DNA from: Desulfovibrionaceae bacterium
GTDB taxonomy: Bacteria > Desulfobacterota > Desulfovibrionia > Desulfovibrionales > Desulfovibrionaceae
NCBI GenBank assembly: GCA_009773665.1
Contig: WSYE01000002.1
Location: 159,559 to 223,558, forward strand
Length of the DNA: 64,000 bases
Direction of reading: 5' to 3'
Shown here: one piece after another, positions 44,708-53,545 of the stretch
Numbering within the stretch: position 1 is the stretch's first letter
Layout of the letters: the number at the start of each line of letters is the position of its first letter
Program-made: the position numbers and the translations under genes
Notes under the pieces: generated by a model
Database searches by the model: none
What the model was told of the DNA's origin: nothing
The model's input: the letters and a program-made list of their open reading frames with translations, nothing else

Positions 44708-45160
44708 TTACTTTTTCTCCACAGCCAGAAGCGAATGGTCCCCGCTGGAATCCGCAGCCACGCGCACGCGCTGACCGGCCTCGAGCGCCTCGCCCGAGGT
44801 GGCCGTATAGAAGGAGCCGCGCAGCTTCACGCGTCCGGTCCCCCCGGCCTCGATGGCCTCGGTGACCACGGCGTCGGCCCCTACCAGGGAATCAATGCTC
44901 TCCACCTGCTCCTGATCCTGACGCTGGCGGCCCTGGAACACCTTGGTGAGCGTGCCGCGCAAAGTGAGAAGGCTCAGCACCGAGGCGCACGCAAAGAGCA
45001 CCAGCTGCGCCGCCCAGGACAGATCCAGCAGCAGGCAGGCCAGGGCCGTAAGCAGCGCGCCGATTCCAAAAAACATAATGACCAGCCCCGGAATCAGCGC
45101 TTCCAGGGCGATAAGGGCCAGACCGGCAACGGTCCACAGGACGGGGGGCGACCAGATCAT
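44708..45160 (-). CDS. NfeD-family membrane protein
   Basis: 150 residues from ATG 45160, preceded by GAGGAG. Four hydrophobic stretches (WTVAGLALIALEALIPGLVIM, then FFGIGALLTALACLLLDL and others) precede a cytoplasmic or periplasmic OB-fold. That OB part is LVGADAVVTEAIEAGGTGRVKLRGSFYTA, with GEALEAGQRVRVAA, typical of NfeD C-termini. It is the short NfeD1b form without a serine protease domain. It probably works with the SPFH protein encoded next in membrane quality control. Confidence 0.92.
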   Translation of the reverse strand: MIWSPPVLWTVAGLALIALEALIPGLVIMFFGIGALLTALACLLLDLSWAAQLVLFACASVLSLLTLRGTLTKVFQGRQRQDQEQVESIDSLVGADAVVTEAIEAGGTGRVKLRGSFYTATSGEALEAGQRVRVAADSSGDHSLLAVEKK

Positions 45161-45501
45161 CGGGTACTCCTCATGATACGTTGCGGGACACACCCGCTCC
45201 ATGACGCGGGCCAGGCCGTGCGCCGCCACCAGACAAGCACAGGAATGTCCCTACCACGCTTAGAGCGCCCTGTGCCAGCGGGAACGCATCTCGACCCACC
45301 CATACCTGACTGATGCAGGAGGGTATTGAAATGCGGCTTGCGCAAAAGACTCCTTGGCGGGTATGCAGAACGTGTCATTCTTTCCCGGAGACGAGCCTTG
45401 CCGACCCTCCGGAAGACGCATCGCCCGCGCGCCGGATTTCTTTACGGCCTCGGCGACGCTTCCCCGCCCGCATACGGCGCGGCATAAGGACATCGGGCCA
45501 C
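45161..45501. other. 341-bp gap with no recognised gene
   Basis: This divergent region between nfeD and the 96-residue gene should hold promoters for both. I found no confident -35/-10 pair, no hairpin and no conserved frame. Longer frames crossing it look like noise in GC-rich DNA. Confidence 0.4.
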
Positions 45502-45792
45502 ATGAGCATCGAGGCGAAACTGCAATCGGATATGGAATCCATCGACGCGGAAACCCTGCGCTGGCTGCTGGAGTTCTCCTCCTGGAAGCGGCGCAAAGCG
45601 CCCGACCCAGGCGAGGTGCACATCCGCTTCCTGCTGGAGTACATGGCCCAGCGGGTCTACGATTACTATTTCATCCAGCGCAATTACAGCCATCTGGTCC
45701 CGCTGCTCAAGGGCTACGACGCCCGCTTCGGCAACGTGGAGGGGCTGACGCGGCTCATCGAAGACCTTCGGGAGCGCCTCCCGCAGGACTGA
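45502..45792 (+). CDS. small hypothetical protein, helical and charged
   Basis: 96 residues from ATG 45502 (MSIEAKLQSDMESIDAE). The predicted structure is all helical: LRWLLEFSSWKRRK, VHIRFLLEYMAQRVYDYYFIQRNY, and LTRLIEDLRERL. There is no signal peptide and no cysteine. The frame continues upstream for 63 codons of Arg/Pro-rich sequence that looks non-coding. No family recognised; its codon use matches the neighbours, so it is probably a real gene. Confidence 0.6.
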   Translation: MSIEAKLQSDMESIDAETLRWLLEFSSWKRRKAPDPGEVHIRFLLEYMAQRVYDYYFIQRNYSHLVPLLKGYDARFGNVEGLTRLIEDLRERLPQD

Positions 45793-45932
45793 CCACGCCC
45801 CCGCCCGGCGTCCACCGGCATTCCCGTATCGTCGAAAGTGCGAACCTGAACGGCTCGTATGGCGTCTCAAAATACGCTCATACAATGTTTTTCACGAACG
45901 CGACACGAGCCTCCACCTGCGCGCCTCCGCCA

Positions 45933-47126
45933 TCAGGACAGCGTCGCAGCCACTGAGCGCCCGAATTCGCGGCACTGCTCCAGGCCGCCGTTGTCCGGAT
46001 TCCAGAGCATCTTGAGCCCTGACGCGGCCAGCTCAAACCCGGCTTCTGCCAGCCCGGCCTCGATCATCTTCACGGATTCACCGCTCCAACCGTAAGCACC
46101 GAAGGCAGCGCCCTTCTTTTTCTTGAAGGCCAGGCCGCGCATTTCCTCCAGCACCGCCGCGATGGAGCGCAGGATGCCCTTGTTGAAGGTGGGCGAGCCC
46201 ACCACCACGGCCTTGGACTTGAACACTTCGGTGATCAGGTCGTTCACGTCGCACTTGGAGGCGCTCAGGCACTTCACGGTCATGCCGGGCCTTTCCTCGC
46301 GCATGCCTTGGGCCACGGCCTCGGCCATGCGCCGGGTGGCGTTCCACATGGTGTCGTAGACCACCACAGCCTGGTCCTCCTGGTAGTCGTCGGCCCACTT
46401 GAGATAGGCCTCCACGATGCTGGTCAGGTCCTTGCGCCAGATCACCCCGTGGCTTGGGCAGATGAGCGACAGGGGCAGGTTGAGCGCCAGCACGTCGTTT
46501 ATCTTCTTGGTCACCAGCTTGCTGAAGGGGGTCAGGATGTTGGCGTAGTATTTCAGGGCTTCCTGGAACAGTTCGCACTGGTCCACGGTGTCGTTATAGA
46601 GCGTCTCGCTGGCCAGATGCTGGCCGAAGGCGTCGTTGGAGAAGAGGATATTCTCGCCGGAAAGGTAGCTGAACATGGTGTCGGGCCAGTGGAGCATGGG
46701 AGCCTCCACGAAGGTCAGGGTCAGGCCCTCGCCCAGATCCAGGGTGTCGCCGGTCTTGACCACCTGGAAATTCCAGTCCTGATGGTACATGCCCTTGAGG
46801 GTCTTCACGCCATTGGCCGTGCAGTACACGGGCAGCTCCGGGCGGGCCTTCATGAGAAGCGGCATGGCCCCGCTGTGGTCGGGCTCGGCGTGGTTGGAGA
46901 TCACGTAGTCGATTTTCTCCAGCACACCCTCGCAGGCCAGATTTTCCATGAACTCCCCGGCGAAGGGAGCCCATACCGTATCGATCAGCGCGGTCTTGCC
47001 GCCCCGGACGAGATAGGAGTTGTACGACGAGCCGTGATGCGTGCTGTATTCGTCACCGTGAAAACGGCGCAGTTCCCAGTCTATCTTGCCGACATAGCTG
47101 ACGCGATCCGTGATTTTCTTGAGCAT
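45933..47126 (-). CDS. roo: flavodiiron protein (rubredoxin:oxygen oxidoreductase)
   Basis: 397 residues from ATG 47126, with GAGGAGG upstream. An MBL-like diiron domain comes first: SNHAEPDHSGAMP supplies HxExDH, LHWPDTMFSYL another His, and SNDAFGQHLA and ICPSHGVIWR the remaining Asp and His ligands. A flavodoxin domain follows from about residue 253 (VVVYDTMWNATRRMAEAVA; SPTFNKGIL; GAYGWSGES). It reduces O2 (or NO) to water with electrons from rubredoxin, a main oxygen defence in sulfate reducers. No rubredoxin gene is adjacent. Confidence 0.93.
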   Translation of the reverse strand: MLKKITDRVSYVGKIDWELRRFHGDEYSTHHGSSYNSYLVRGGKTALIDTVWAPFAGEFMENLACEGVLEKIDYVISNHAEPDHSGAMPLLMKARPELPVYCTANGVKTLKGMYHQDWNFQVVKTGDTLDLGEGLTLTFVEAPMLHWPDTMFSYLSGENILFSNDAFGQHLASETLYNDTVDQCELFQEALKYYANILTPFSKLVTKKINDVLALNLPLSLICPSHGVIWRKDLTSIVEAYLKWADDYQEDQAVVVYDTMWNATRRMAEAVAQGMREERPGMTVKCLSASKCDVNDLITEVFKSKAVVVGSPTFNKGILRSIAAVLEEMRGLAFKKKKGAAFGAYGWSGESVKMIEAGLAEAGFELAASGLKMLWNPDNGGLEQCREFGRSVAATLS

Positions 47127-47434
47127 GTGACGCCTCCTCGGAAATTCCTCCATCCTGATACCTATACCGCGCACTTCACGCAACCCGCCTTCCGGAAATT
47201 GCACACGCCCCCAGATGCCTTCGTGCTTGCCTGCCTGGGCAGCGCAGATGACTGGACGGCTGCAAGAGGTTCAAGCACGTGCTGAGCCACGGGGATCAGA
47301 TTCTGTACCTGGCCAAACGGGCCGGGAAGAACAGACTTGCGCTCCAGGCCGAAACGGTTGAGAATTCCAGGTAGTTCCGCTGCGCCCTGCCGGAACAACG
47401 TTATCTGCTGCTCAATCAAAGGACGAACCAGACC
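47127..47434. other. 308-bp gap with no recognised gene
   Basis: This divergent control region lies between the flavodiiron gene (left, minus) and the Cys-rich lipoprotein gene (right, plus). No regulator palindrome or confident promoter was found. AAGGAC near 47417 is the lipoprotein ribosome site. Confidence 0.4.
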
Positions 47435-47764
47435 ATGAACCGCTCCGCTCTCCTCCTCGGCTTGCTTCTTGCCTCCACCCTGCTTGGCGGGTGCATGCAG
47501 CGCGCCCCCATGACTGAATCGGAATTTCTGAGCTTCTGCCACTCGGCCAGCAATCGCCGGGGCTTTTGCGACAGCGTGGGCGTGTGCGCACAATACATGG
47601 ACGCCGTGGGCAAGCCCCAGAAGGACCTTGCCACCTGCATGAAAGGCTGCACGGACGTGCGCAAGCACCTGATCGAGCAGAACCACACGGGCGGCTGCTC
47701 AGGCGTGATCGCCTCGGGCAACGACTGGTGCCAGCGGTATTGCCGGACACTGTACCCGGAGTAA
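47435..47764 (+). CDS. small cysteine-rich lipoprotein
   Basis: 109 residues. LLLGLLLASTLLGGC is a lipoprotein signal ending in a lipobox, with the lipidated cysteine at residue 20 followed by Met-Gln, so outer-membrane sorting is expected. The 89-residue mature part has eight more cysteines (35, 45, 51, 68, 72, 88, 99, 103), an even number that could form four disulfides. The tail NDWCQRYCRTLYPE closes the fold. No family recognised. It ends 90 bases before a perfect hairpin terminator. Confidence 0.78.
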   Translation: MNRSALLLGLLLASTLLGGCMQRAPMTESEFLSFCHSASNRRGFCDSVGVCAQYMDAVGKPQKDLATCMKGCTDVRKHLIEQNHTGGCSGVIASGNDWCQRYCRTLYPE

Positions 47765-47854
47765 GCCTCGTTTTCAGGGGATGGCCTGCACGGCCCTGTC
47801 GCTGTGGGGCGGGACGAGCTTCAGCTTCCTGCGGCGCTATTTCACGAAAACAAC

Positions 47855-47891
47855 AAAACCTAAAATAACGATCCTCGTTATTTTAGGTTTT
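47855..47891. terminator. perfect 17-bp bidirectional terminator
   Basis: AAAACCTAAAATAACGA pairs perfectly with TCGTTATTTTAGGTTTT around a 3-base loop. The A- and T-rich ends suit both the lipoprotein gene (plus) and the fliI end of the flagellar operon (minus). It is strikingly AT-rich for this genome. Confidence 0.8.
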
Positions 47892-47970
47892 CTCTCCAGC
47901 GCCCTTCACCCTCAGCGCCATCAGTCCGACTCAAGCAAAACGCACCCGACGCGAAGCCTATCAGGGTGTG

Positions 47971-48003
47971 CAGAGGGCGGAGCCCTTTGCCCGCCGGAGG
48001 CTC
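47971..48003 (-). repeat. palindromic repeat, unit e
   Basis: On the minus strand it reads GCCTCCGGCGGGCAAAGGGC, then tcc, then GCCCTCTG. This is the same leader and hairpin as units c and d. It is a lone copy, just past the fliI stop and beside the terminator at 47855. Confidence 0.75.
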
Positions 48004-48056
48004 CGAATCTTCTCTTCGCCTTTGCCTCTGGCTCTGCTCCTCTCCGCCTCTTCCCC

Positions 48057-49367
48057 CTATCCCCCCACCAGCGCCTGAAGCGCTCCAAAACTCCCCTCCA
48101 GGGTCTCGGCCTCGTGCACCTGTTGTTGGAGATAGTTGCGGATGGGACCGATCATCTGCAAGGCCTGATCGATCTCGGCGCTGGCACCTGCCTGATACGC
48201 CCCGATATTCACCATGTCTTCCACGCGCTTGTACGTGGCCAGCATGCGGATGAAGGCGCGCCCGGCGGCCACGGCCTCCTTGGGGGCCACGTCGCTTCGC
48301 AGTCGGCTGACGCTCCGGAGCACGTCGATGGCCGGGAAGTGTCCCTCGTCGGCCAGATCGCGCGTCAGCACGATGTGCCCGTCCAGGATGGAGCGGGTGG
48401 AGTCCGCGATGGGTTCGTTGAAGTCGTCGCCGTCCACGAGCACCGTGTAGATGCCGGTGATGGAGCCGAGGTTGTTCCGCCCCGCACGTTCCAACAACTT
48501 GGGCAGGTGCGCAAACACGGACGGGGTGTAGCCGCGCGTGGTGGGCGGCTCGCCTGCGGCCAGCCCCACTTCACGCCCGGCCATGGCGAAACGGGTGACG
48601 GAGTCCATCATGAGGATCACGTCCTTGCCCTGGTCGCGGAAGAATTCGGCCATGGCCGTGGCCGCGTAGGCGGCGCGCATGCGCACCAACGGGCTCTGGT
48701 CCGAGGTGGCCACCACGAGCACGGACCGGGCCATGCCTTCCGGCCCCAGATCCTTCTCGATGAATTCCCGCACCTCGCGGCCGCGTTCGCCGATAAGCCC
48801 GATGACGTTCACGTCGGCCTTGGTGTTTCTGGCGATCATGCCCATGAGCGTCGACTTGCCGACGCCCGAACCGGCCATGATGCCCACGCGCTGGCCCTTG
48901 CCCAGGGTGAGCAGGCCGTTGATGGCGCGCACGCCAACGTCCATGGGCTCGGTGATGCGCGGGCGCGACAGGGGGCTTGGGGGCTCACCGTAGAGCGGAT
49001 AGTAGCGCCTGGGGTCGATGGGGCCTTTCTCGTCGATGGGCTCACCGAAGGCGTCGATGACGCGGCCCAGAAAACGGTTGCCCACGGGCAAAAGCGGCGG
49101 GGTGGCTGTGTTCTGGATCAGGCAACCCTGGCTCACGCCGCGCAGCTCGCCGTAGGGCATCAGCAGGCAGGAATCGTCGCGGAAACCGACCACCTCGGCG
49201 GGAACGCCCTTGCCGTCGCCGGACATGAGGCGGCACACCGCGCCCAGCGGGGCCTTGATGCCCTTGCCCTCTGCGATCAGGCCGACCACCTTGCTCACCT
49301 TGCCGAAAGTGCGCACAGGGTCCAGTTCGTCCAGCAGGGAGAGGCAGGCCGGGGCGTCCAGGGTCAT
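48057..49367 (-). CDS. fliI: flagellar export ATPase FliI
   Basis: A 436-residue homologue of F1-beta. AGSGVGKS at residues 165-172 is Walker A, with KDVILMMDSVTRFA (Asp near 255) as Walker B. GFRDDSCLLMPYGELRGV belongs to the N-terminal barrel, and YTVLVDGDDFNEPIADSTRSILDGHIVLTRDLA is the conserved FliI/SctN block. It powers unfolding of export substrates at the flagellar type III apparatus with FliH. Its ATG overlaps the fliH stop by four bases. Last gene of the operon; terminator at 47855. Confidence 0.97.
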   Translation of the reverse strand: MTLDAPACLSLLDELDPVRTFGKVSKVVGLIAEGKGIKAPLGAVCRLMSGDGKGVPAEVVGFRDDSCLLMPYGELRGVSQGCLIQNTATPPLLPVGNRFLGRVIDAFGEPIDEKGPIDPRRYYPLYGEPPSPLSRPRITEPMDVGVRAINGLLTLGKGQRVGIMAGSGVGKSTLMGMIARNTKADVNVIGLIGERGREVREFIEKDLGPEGMARSVLVVATSDQSPLVRMRAAYAATAMAEFFRDQGKDVILMMDSVTRFAMAGREVGLAAGEPPTTRGYTPSVFAHLPKLLERAGRNNLGSITGIYTVLVDGDDFNEPIADSTRSILDGHIVLTRDLADEGHFPAIDVLRSVSRLRSDVAPKEAVAAGRAFIRMLATYKRVEDMVNIGAYQAGASAEIDQALQMIGPIRNYLQQQVHEAETLEGSFGALQALVGG

Positions 49368-50134
49368 GGCTGTGGGTCCGCGAATTCCACGCGCTCCAGC
49401 AGGTCGGAGATCTGCTCGAAGCGGGTGTCCAGGGTGTTATCCACCACACCGGCCTCGGATTCCAGCCGCACGCCGCCGGGAGCCATGGACGGATCACTCT
49501 TGATGCGCCACGCGCCCAGAGCCGGGTGAGCCCGCTTGGCCTCTTCCAGGAGCAGAGAGGCGGACTGCTCGTCGCCGGGGTGCACCAGTACGGTGAACCC
49601 GGAACGGGTGTCCAAAAGTTCGATGGCCTGATCCATCAGGTTGCCGAGGATTTCCTGGCGGCGCTCGGAAAGTTCGGTGTGCAGGGTTTTCTCGACGGAA
49701 AGCTTGAGCAGGGCGGCGAATTCCTGACGGTGCCTGGTCCAGAGGACCCGGCGTTCGGCCTCCAGGCCGCTGAGCATCCCGGCCAGGGAACTGCCAAGCC
49801 CAGCGATCTCGGTCTGGCAGGACTGGTGGGCGTCGGCCATCCCCTGCGCTAGGCCTTCCTGGCGGGCCTGCTCCTTGATGAGCTCACCCTCGGCCATGGC
49901 CTGGTTGAGTATTTCACGGGCCTTGGCCTGGGCCTTGGCCCGCACCCTGGCCCAGAAGTCCAGCTCGGTCTGCTGGTCCAGCACCTGGACCTTGGTGCCC
50001 TCGATCTGGTTGACGGTCATCTCCTGGGGACCGGCCATGCCGATGCCCATGACCACCCGCGCGTTGCCCGGAAGAAACGCTCCCGGAGCCTGTTCGCCGG
50101 TGTCGGGATGCTCCGCCGCGTTAGATGAAGACAT
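49364..50134 (-). CDS. fliH: flagellar assembly protein FliH
   Basis: A 256-residue protein. The N-terminal 60 residues are low-complexity. The middle is a long coiled coil (RVRAKAQAKAREILNQAMAEGELIKEQARQEG), including alanine-rich and GxxxG-like spacing. The C-terminal part (VEKTLHTELSERRQEILGNLMDQAIELL) is the conserved FliH/HrpE domain. It inhibits and delivers FliI and links it to FliN. It overlaps fliG by 14 bases at its start and fliI by four at its end. Confidence 0.9.
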   Translation of the reverse strand: MSSSNAAEHPDTGEQAPGAFLPGNARVVMGIGMAGPQEMTVNQIEGTKVQVLDQQTELDFWARVRAKAQAKAREILNQAMAEGELIKEQARQEGLAQGMADAHQSCQTEIAGLGSSLAGMLSGLEAERRVLWTRHRQEFAALLKLSVEKTLHTELSERRQEILGNLMDQAIELLDTRSGFTVLVHPGDEQSASLLLEEAKRAHPALGAWRIKSDPSMAPGGVRLESEAGVVDNTLDTRFEQISDLLERVEFADPQP

Positions 50135-51116
50135 CGCCGCCGCCTCTGCCGATGGCTATCTTGCCTTCGGCCTCTAGTCGCCTCACGGTCTTGACCACGT
50201 TCTGCTGCGCACCCTCCACGTCGGCCAGGCGCACAGGCCCCATGATCTCCAGGTCTTCCTTGATCATCGTGGCGGCGCGCTCGGAGAGGTTCCTGAAGAA
50301 CTTGTCCTTGAGCTCGTCGCTTGCTCCCTTGAGGGCCTGGGTGAGCTCCTCGTTGGAGACTTCCTTGAGCAGTTCGCGGATGGAGCGATCGTCCAGGGCC
50401 TTGACGTCCTCGAACACGAACATGAGGTTGCGGATGTCTTCGGCCATCTGGGCGGATTCCTCTTCGATCTCGGAGAGGACCTCCTCCTCGGTGGCGCGGT
50501 CCACGGAGTTGAGGATTTCGGCCACCGCCGGGACACCGCCCACCTTCTTGCCTTCCTTGCCGCCCATGGCGATGAGCTGGTTTTGCAACACCCGGTCCAC
50601 CTCCAGGAGCATCTCCTCGGCCACGGCTTCGAGCCGCGCCAGGCGCATGAGCACTTCGGCCCGCACGCCCGAGGGCAGGTTCTGGAGAAGTTCCGCAGCC
50701 TGGTCCGGGTGCAGGTGGCCAAGGATAAGGGCCAGGGTCTGCGGATGCTCGTTCCGGAGGATCTGGGCCAGGATGCGCGGCGAGACGTTCTCCAGCTCCT
50801 GGAAGGGAGTAGGCCCGGAGGCGATCTCCAGCGAGTCCATGATGTACTTGGCCGTGTCCGAGTCCAGAGCCTTGGAGAGCATGCGCTTCACGGTGTCCGC
50901 ACCGCCGATGAGCGATTCCTGACCGAACTGCATGGACTCGTTGAACTCTTTGAGCACCTCTTCGACGCCTTCCTTCTCGATGGTGTCGATTTCCAGCATG
51001 GCCTTGGAGATACGGGCGATCTCGCTGCGGTCCATGCGTTTGAACACCTCGGAGCAGAACTTGTCGCCGAGCGCCAGGCAGAGAACGGCGGTCTTATGCG
51101 GTCCGGAAAGGGCCAT
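50121..51116 (-). CDS. fliG: flagellar motor switch protein FliG
   Basis: 331 residues in the usual three-domain form. The N-terminal domain (KTAVLCLALGDKFCSEVFKRMD) binds FliF. The middle domain holds LRNEHPQTLALILGHLHPDQAAELL, the EHPQT motif that contacts FliM. The C-terminal domain has FVFEDVKALDDRSIRELLKEV, whose charged residues meet MotA. The start follows the fliF stop by three bases. It forms the rotor ring that generates torque and reverses rotation. Confidence 0.97.
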   Translation of the reverse strand: MALSGPHKTAVLCLALGDKFCSEVFKRMDRSEIARISKAMLEIDTIEKEGVEEVLKEFNESMQFGQESLIGGADTVKRMLSKALDSDTAKYIMDSLEIASGPTPFQELENVSPRILAQILRNEHPQTLALILGHLHPDQAAELLQNLPSGVRAEVLMRLARLEAVAEEMLLEVDRVLQNQLIAMGGKEGKKVGGVPAVAEILNSVDRATEEEVLSEIEEESAQMAEDIRNLMFVFEDVKALDDRSIRELLKEVSNEELTQALKGASDELKDKFFRNLSERAATMIKEDLEIMGPVRLADVEGAQQNVVKTVRRLEAEGKIAIGRGGGDVFI

Positions 51117-51119
51117 GGC

Positions 51120-52718
51120 TTATGCGGCCTCCTGCTTGAGCCATCCGCGCAGGACCAGCATGGCCTGCTCGGTGTTTGTTTCGAAGAGCTGCTGGGCCAG
51201 AATTTTGGCGTTCTCCAGCCGCTTGGTGATTTCCATGTGCTCACCCTCTTCCTCTTCCGGCTCGGCCAGCGCGATGCGGCGCTCGGCTTCAGGCAGGCGG
51301 TTCAGCTGCTCGATCTCCTCGCGGGTGACGCGGGGGCGGATCAGCGCCATGACCACCGGGCGCACCACCAGGAGCAGGAAGAGGAACACCAGCACACCGT
51401 TCAGGAAGGGCTTGCCCAGGCGCTGGGCGTATTCCAGCATGGTCTGGGTCAGACTCGGCTCGGTGAGCAGTTCGCGCTCGCCGAAGGACATGGAAGTGAC
51501 CTCAATGGTGTCGCCGCGTTGGGCGTCGATACCCACAGCCTTGGACACGGCCTGCTTGATCTGCTCCATCTCCTCGGCGGGCCGGGGAATGAACTTCACT
51601 TCCTTGCTGTTCGGGTCCTGAACGTAGTCCACGATAACCGCGACGGACAGGCGCTGCAACTCCCCAGTGGGCGAGTGGATCTCCTGCTGCTCGGAATCGA
51701 TCTCGAAGTTTGATTTGCGGCGCTCGGAAGACTGGTCCACCTTGTTCTGGGTGCCGGAGAAGCCGTCGCCCCGGAAGTTGGTCTCGGGCACGTTGCCGTC
51801 CACGTTGGCCTTCTGGTTGGTGGTGGACTCTTCGCGCTCTTCGGAACGCAGCACGGTCTTGTTGGGGTCGAAAGTCTGACGCTTGGTCACTTTCTGGGCG
51901 AAGTCCAGGGTGGCCGCCACCTTGGCGATGGACTTGCCGCCGCCCACGATGGGGGTCAGGAGCTCCTCGATGCGGCGCTCCACGTTCTGCTGGTAGGTGT
52001 TGCGGAACTCGAACTGGGTGTTGGTCAGGCCGTCGATGCTGGCCCCATCCTTGTTCTGGAAAACGATCTTTCCGGCGGTGTCGGTGATGGTCACGCGGCT
52101 GGGGTCCAGGCCCTCCACGCTCATGGCCACGAAGTTGACCATGCCCTGGATCTGCTTGGGCTCGAGCTTTGCGCCGCTCTTCAGAGTCAGCACCACCGAG
52201 GCGCTGGGCTTGCGCTGTTCCTCGATGAACAGGCTCTTGGCGGGCAGCACCAGGTGCACGCGGGCCTTTTCCACCTGCGGGAACTCGGAGATGGTGCGGG
52301 CCAGCTCACCCTGCAGGGCGCGCTGGTAGTTGATGCGCTGCACGAAGTCGGTCTGGCCGACCTTGGTTTCGTCGAAGATCTCGTAGCCCAGGCCCGCGCC
52401 GCGCAGCTTGCCTTCGCCCGCCACCTTGAGGCGCAGTTCACTCACGAACTCGGACGGAACCAGTACGGTCTGTCCGCCATCCTCCAGCTTGAAGGGCGTC
52501 TTGTTGGCCTTCAGAAGCTCCATGACGCGGCTGGCGTCGTCCTGGGAGAGCTTGGTGAACAGCACCTTGAAGTCGGGCTGGTTGAACCAGAAGATCATCA
52601 GCGCGAAGGCTGCCACCACGGAGGCGGCCACGCCTGCGAAGAGGATGCGCTGCGCCAGGGTGCGGCCTGACCAGAAGCGCGTGGCCTGGTCCCAGAGTGA
52701 TTTCAGTACGGAGGGCAT
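51120..52718 (-). CDS. fliF: flagellar MS-ring protein FliF
   Basis: 532 residues. Helix one is at about 25-46 (ILFAGVAASVVAAFALMIFWF) and helix two near 440-460 (FLNGVLVFLFLLLVVRPVVMALI). Between them are the ring-building motifs, with GYEIFDETKVGQTDFVQRINYQRALQGEL, VEKARVHLVLP and LDPSRVTITDT. The cytoplasmic C-terminus that binds FliG is short but present. It forms the MS ring in the inner membrane on which the basal body and export gate assemble. Confidence 0.97.
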   Translation of the reverse strand: MPSVLKSLWDQATRFWSGRTLAQRILFAGVAASVVAAFALMIFWFNQPDFKVLFTKLSQDDASRVMELLKANKTPFKLEDGGQTVLVPSEFVSELRLKVAGEGKLRGAGLGYEIFDETKVGQTDFVQRINYQRALQGELARTISEFPQVEKARVHLVLPAKSLFIEEQRKPSASVVLTLKSGAKLEPKQIQGMVNFVAMSVEGLDPSRVTITDTAGKIVFQNKDGASIDGLTNTQFEFRNTYQQNVERRIEELLTPIVGGGKSIAKVAATLDFAQKVTKRQTFDPNKTVLRSEEREESTTNQKANVDGNVPETNFRGDGFSGTQNKVDQSSERRKSNFEIDSEQQEIHSPTGELQRLSVAVIVDYVQDPNSKEVKFIPRPAEEMEQIKQAVSKAVGIDAQRGDTIEVTSMSFGERELLTEPSLTQTMLEYAQRLGKPFLNGVLVFLFLLLVVRPVVMALIRPRVTREEIEQLNRLPEAERRIALAEPEEEEGEHMEITKRLENAKILAQQLFETNTEQAMLVLRGWLKQEAA

Positions 52719-52741
52719 GGGAGTCTCCTTGCTTTACGCGC

Positions 52742-53095
52742 CTAGAAAGGCATCTTGACCAGTTCGCGGTACATATCCAGGACCTTGTTCCTGACCGTGG
52801 AGGTCATGGACATGGCCAGGCCAGACTTCTGCAACTGGATCATCAGTTCATGCACGTTCTGATTCTCGCCCGTGGCGAAGGAAGCCACCATCTGGTCCTT
52901 CTTGATCTGCTCCGCATTGACCTCGGTCAAAGACGTCTTGAGCGAGTCCACGAAGTTGGTCTTGGTGGCGTCGCCGGTCCCGGTCATGTTCCCGAAGGCT
53001 TCGGCGGTCTTGTTCTGCGCGCCGCCCAAGCCGCCCAGCTGGGACTGGCCCATGGCGGAACGGTAGGCGTTGATGGCGATGGGGCTTATGGCCAT
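52742..53095 (-). CDS. fliE: flagellar hook-basal body protein FliE
   Basis: 117 residues, the usual size. The C-terminal half (NFVDSLKTSLTEVNAEQIKKDQMVASFATGENQNVHELMIQLQKSG and on) is the conserved FliE block, ending in VRNKVLDMYRELVKMPF. It joins the MS ring to the rod and is an early export substrate. It sits between flgC and fliF, as in most operons of this type. Confidence 0.95.
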   Translation of the reverse strand: MAISPIAINAYRSAMGQSQLGGLGGAQNKTAEAFGNMTGTGDATKTNFVDSLKTSLTEVNAEQIKKDQMVASFATGENQNVHELMIQLQKSGLAMSMTSTVRNKVLDMYRELVKMPF

Positions 53096-53105
53096 GGCGA
53101 ATCTC

Positions 53106-53543
53106 CTAGCGGCCTATCTCAAGAGCCTTGTTGTACATGCCCTTGATGGTGGTGATGGTGGAGGTGCTTGCTTCGTAGCTGCGCGTGGCCTGGATCATGT
53201 TGGTCATTTCCTCGACCACGTTGATGTCGGGATATTGAACGTAGCCGTTCTGGTCCGCATCGGGGTGGCCGGGCTCGAAGACCTGCTTGGAGGGGCGGCC
53301 GTCGGCGACGATTCCCGTCACGCGCACGCCTTGCAGCTCATCGCCCAGGGCCGCGTTCATGGCCTTGCCGAAGGGCGTCACCGGCGTGGATTCCAGGGCC
53401 ACGGATTTGCGCTGGTAGGGGCCTTGCCCGTCGGCGGTGCGCGTGGTCTTGGCGTTGGCCAGGTTCATGGCGATCACGTTCATGTAGGTGCGCTGGGCCG
53501 AGAGGGCCGAGCTTCCGACGTCGAGTGCGGTCATGAAGTCCAT
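53106..53543 (-). CDS. flgC: flagellar proximal rod protein FlgC
   Basis: 145 residues. The N-terminal DVGSSALSAQRTYMNVIAMNLANAKTTRT is the rod/hook family motif. The C-terminal INVVEEMTNMIQATRSYEASTSTITTIKGMYNKALEIG is the matching helix for D0 packing. It is a structural subunit of the proximal rod. The start is two bases from the flgB stop. Confidence 0.96.
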   Translation of the reverse strand: MDFMTALDVGSSALSAQRTYMNVIAMNLANAKTTRTADGQGPYQRKSVALESTPVTPFGKAMNAALGDELQGVRVTGIVADGRPSKQVFEPGHPDADQNGYVQYPDINVVEEMTNMIQATRSYEASTSTITTIKGMYNKALEIGR

Positions 53544-53545
53544 GA

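Noticed and set aside
47781..49529. 582-codon plus-strand open frame
   Set aside because: Antisense to fliI, whose motifs are unambiguous.
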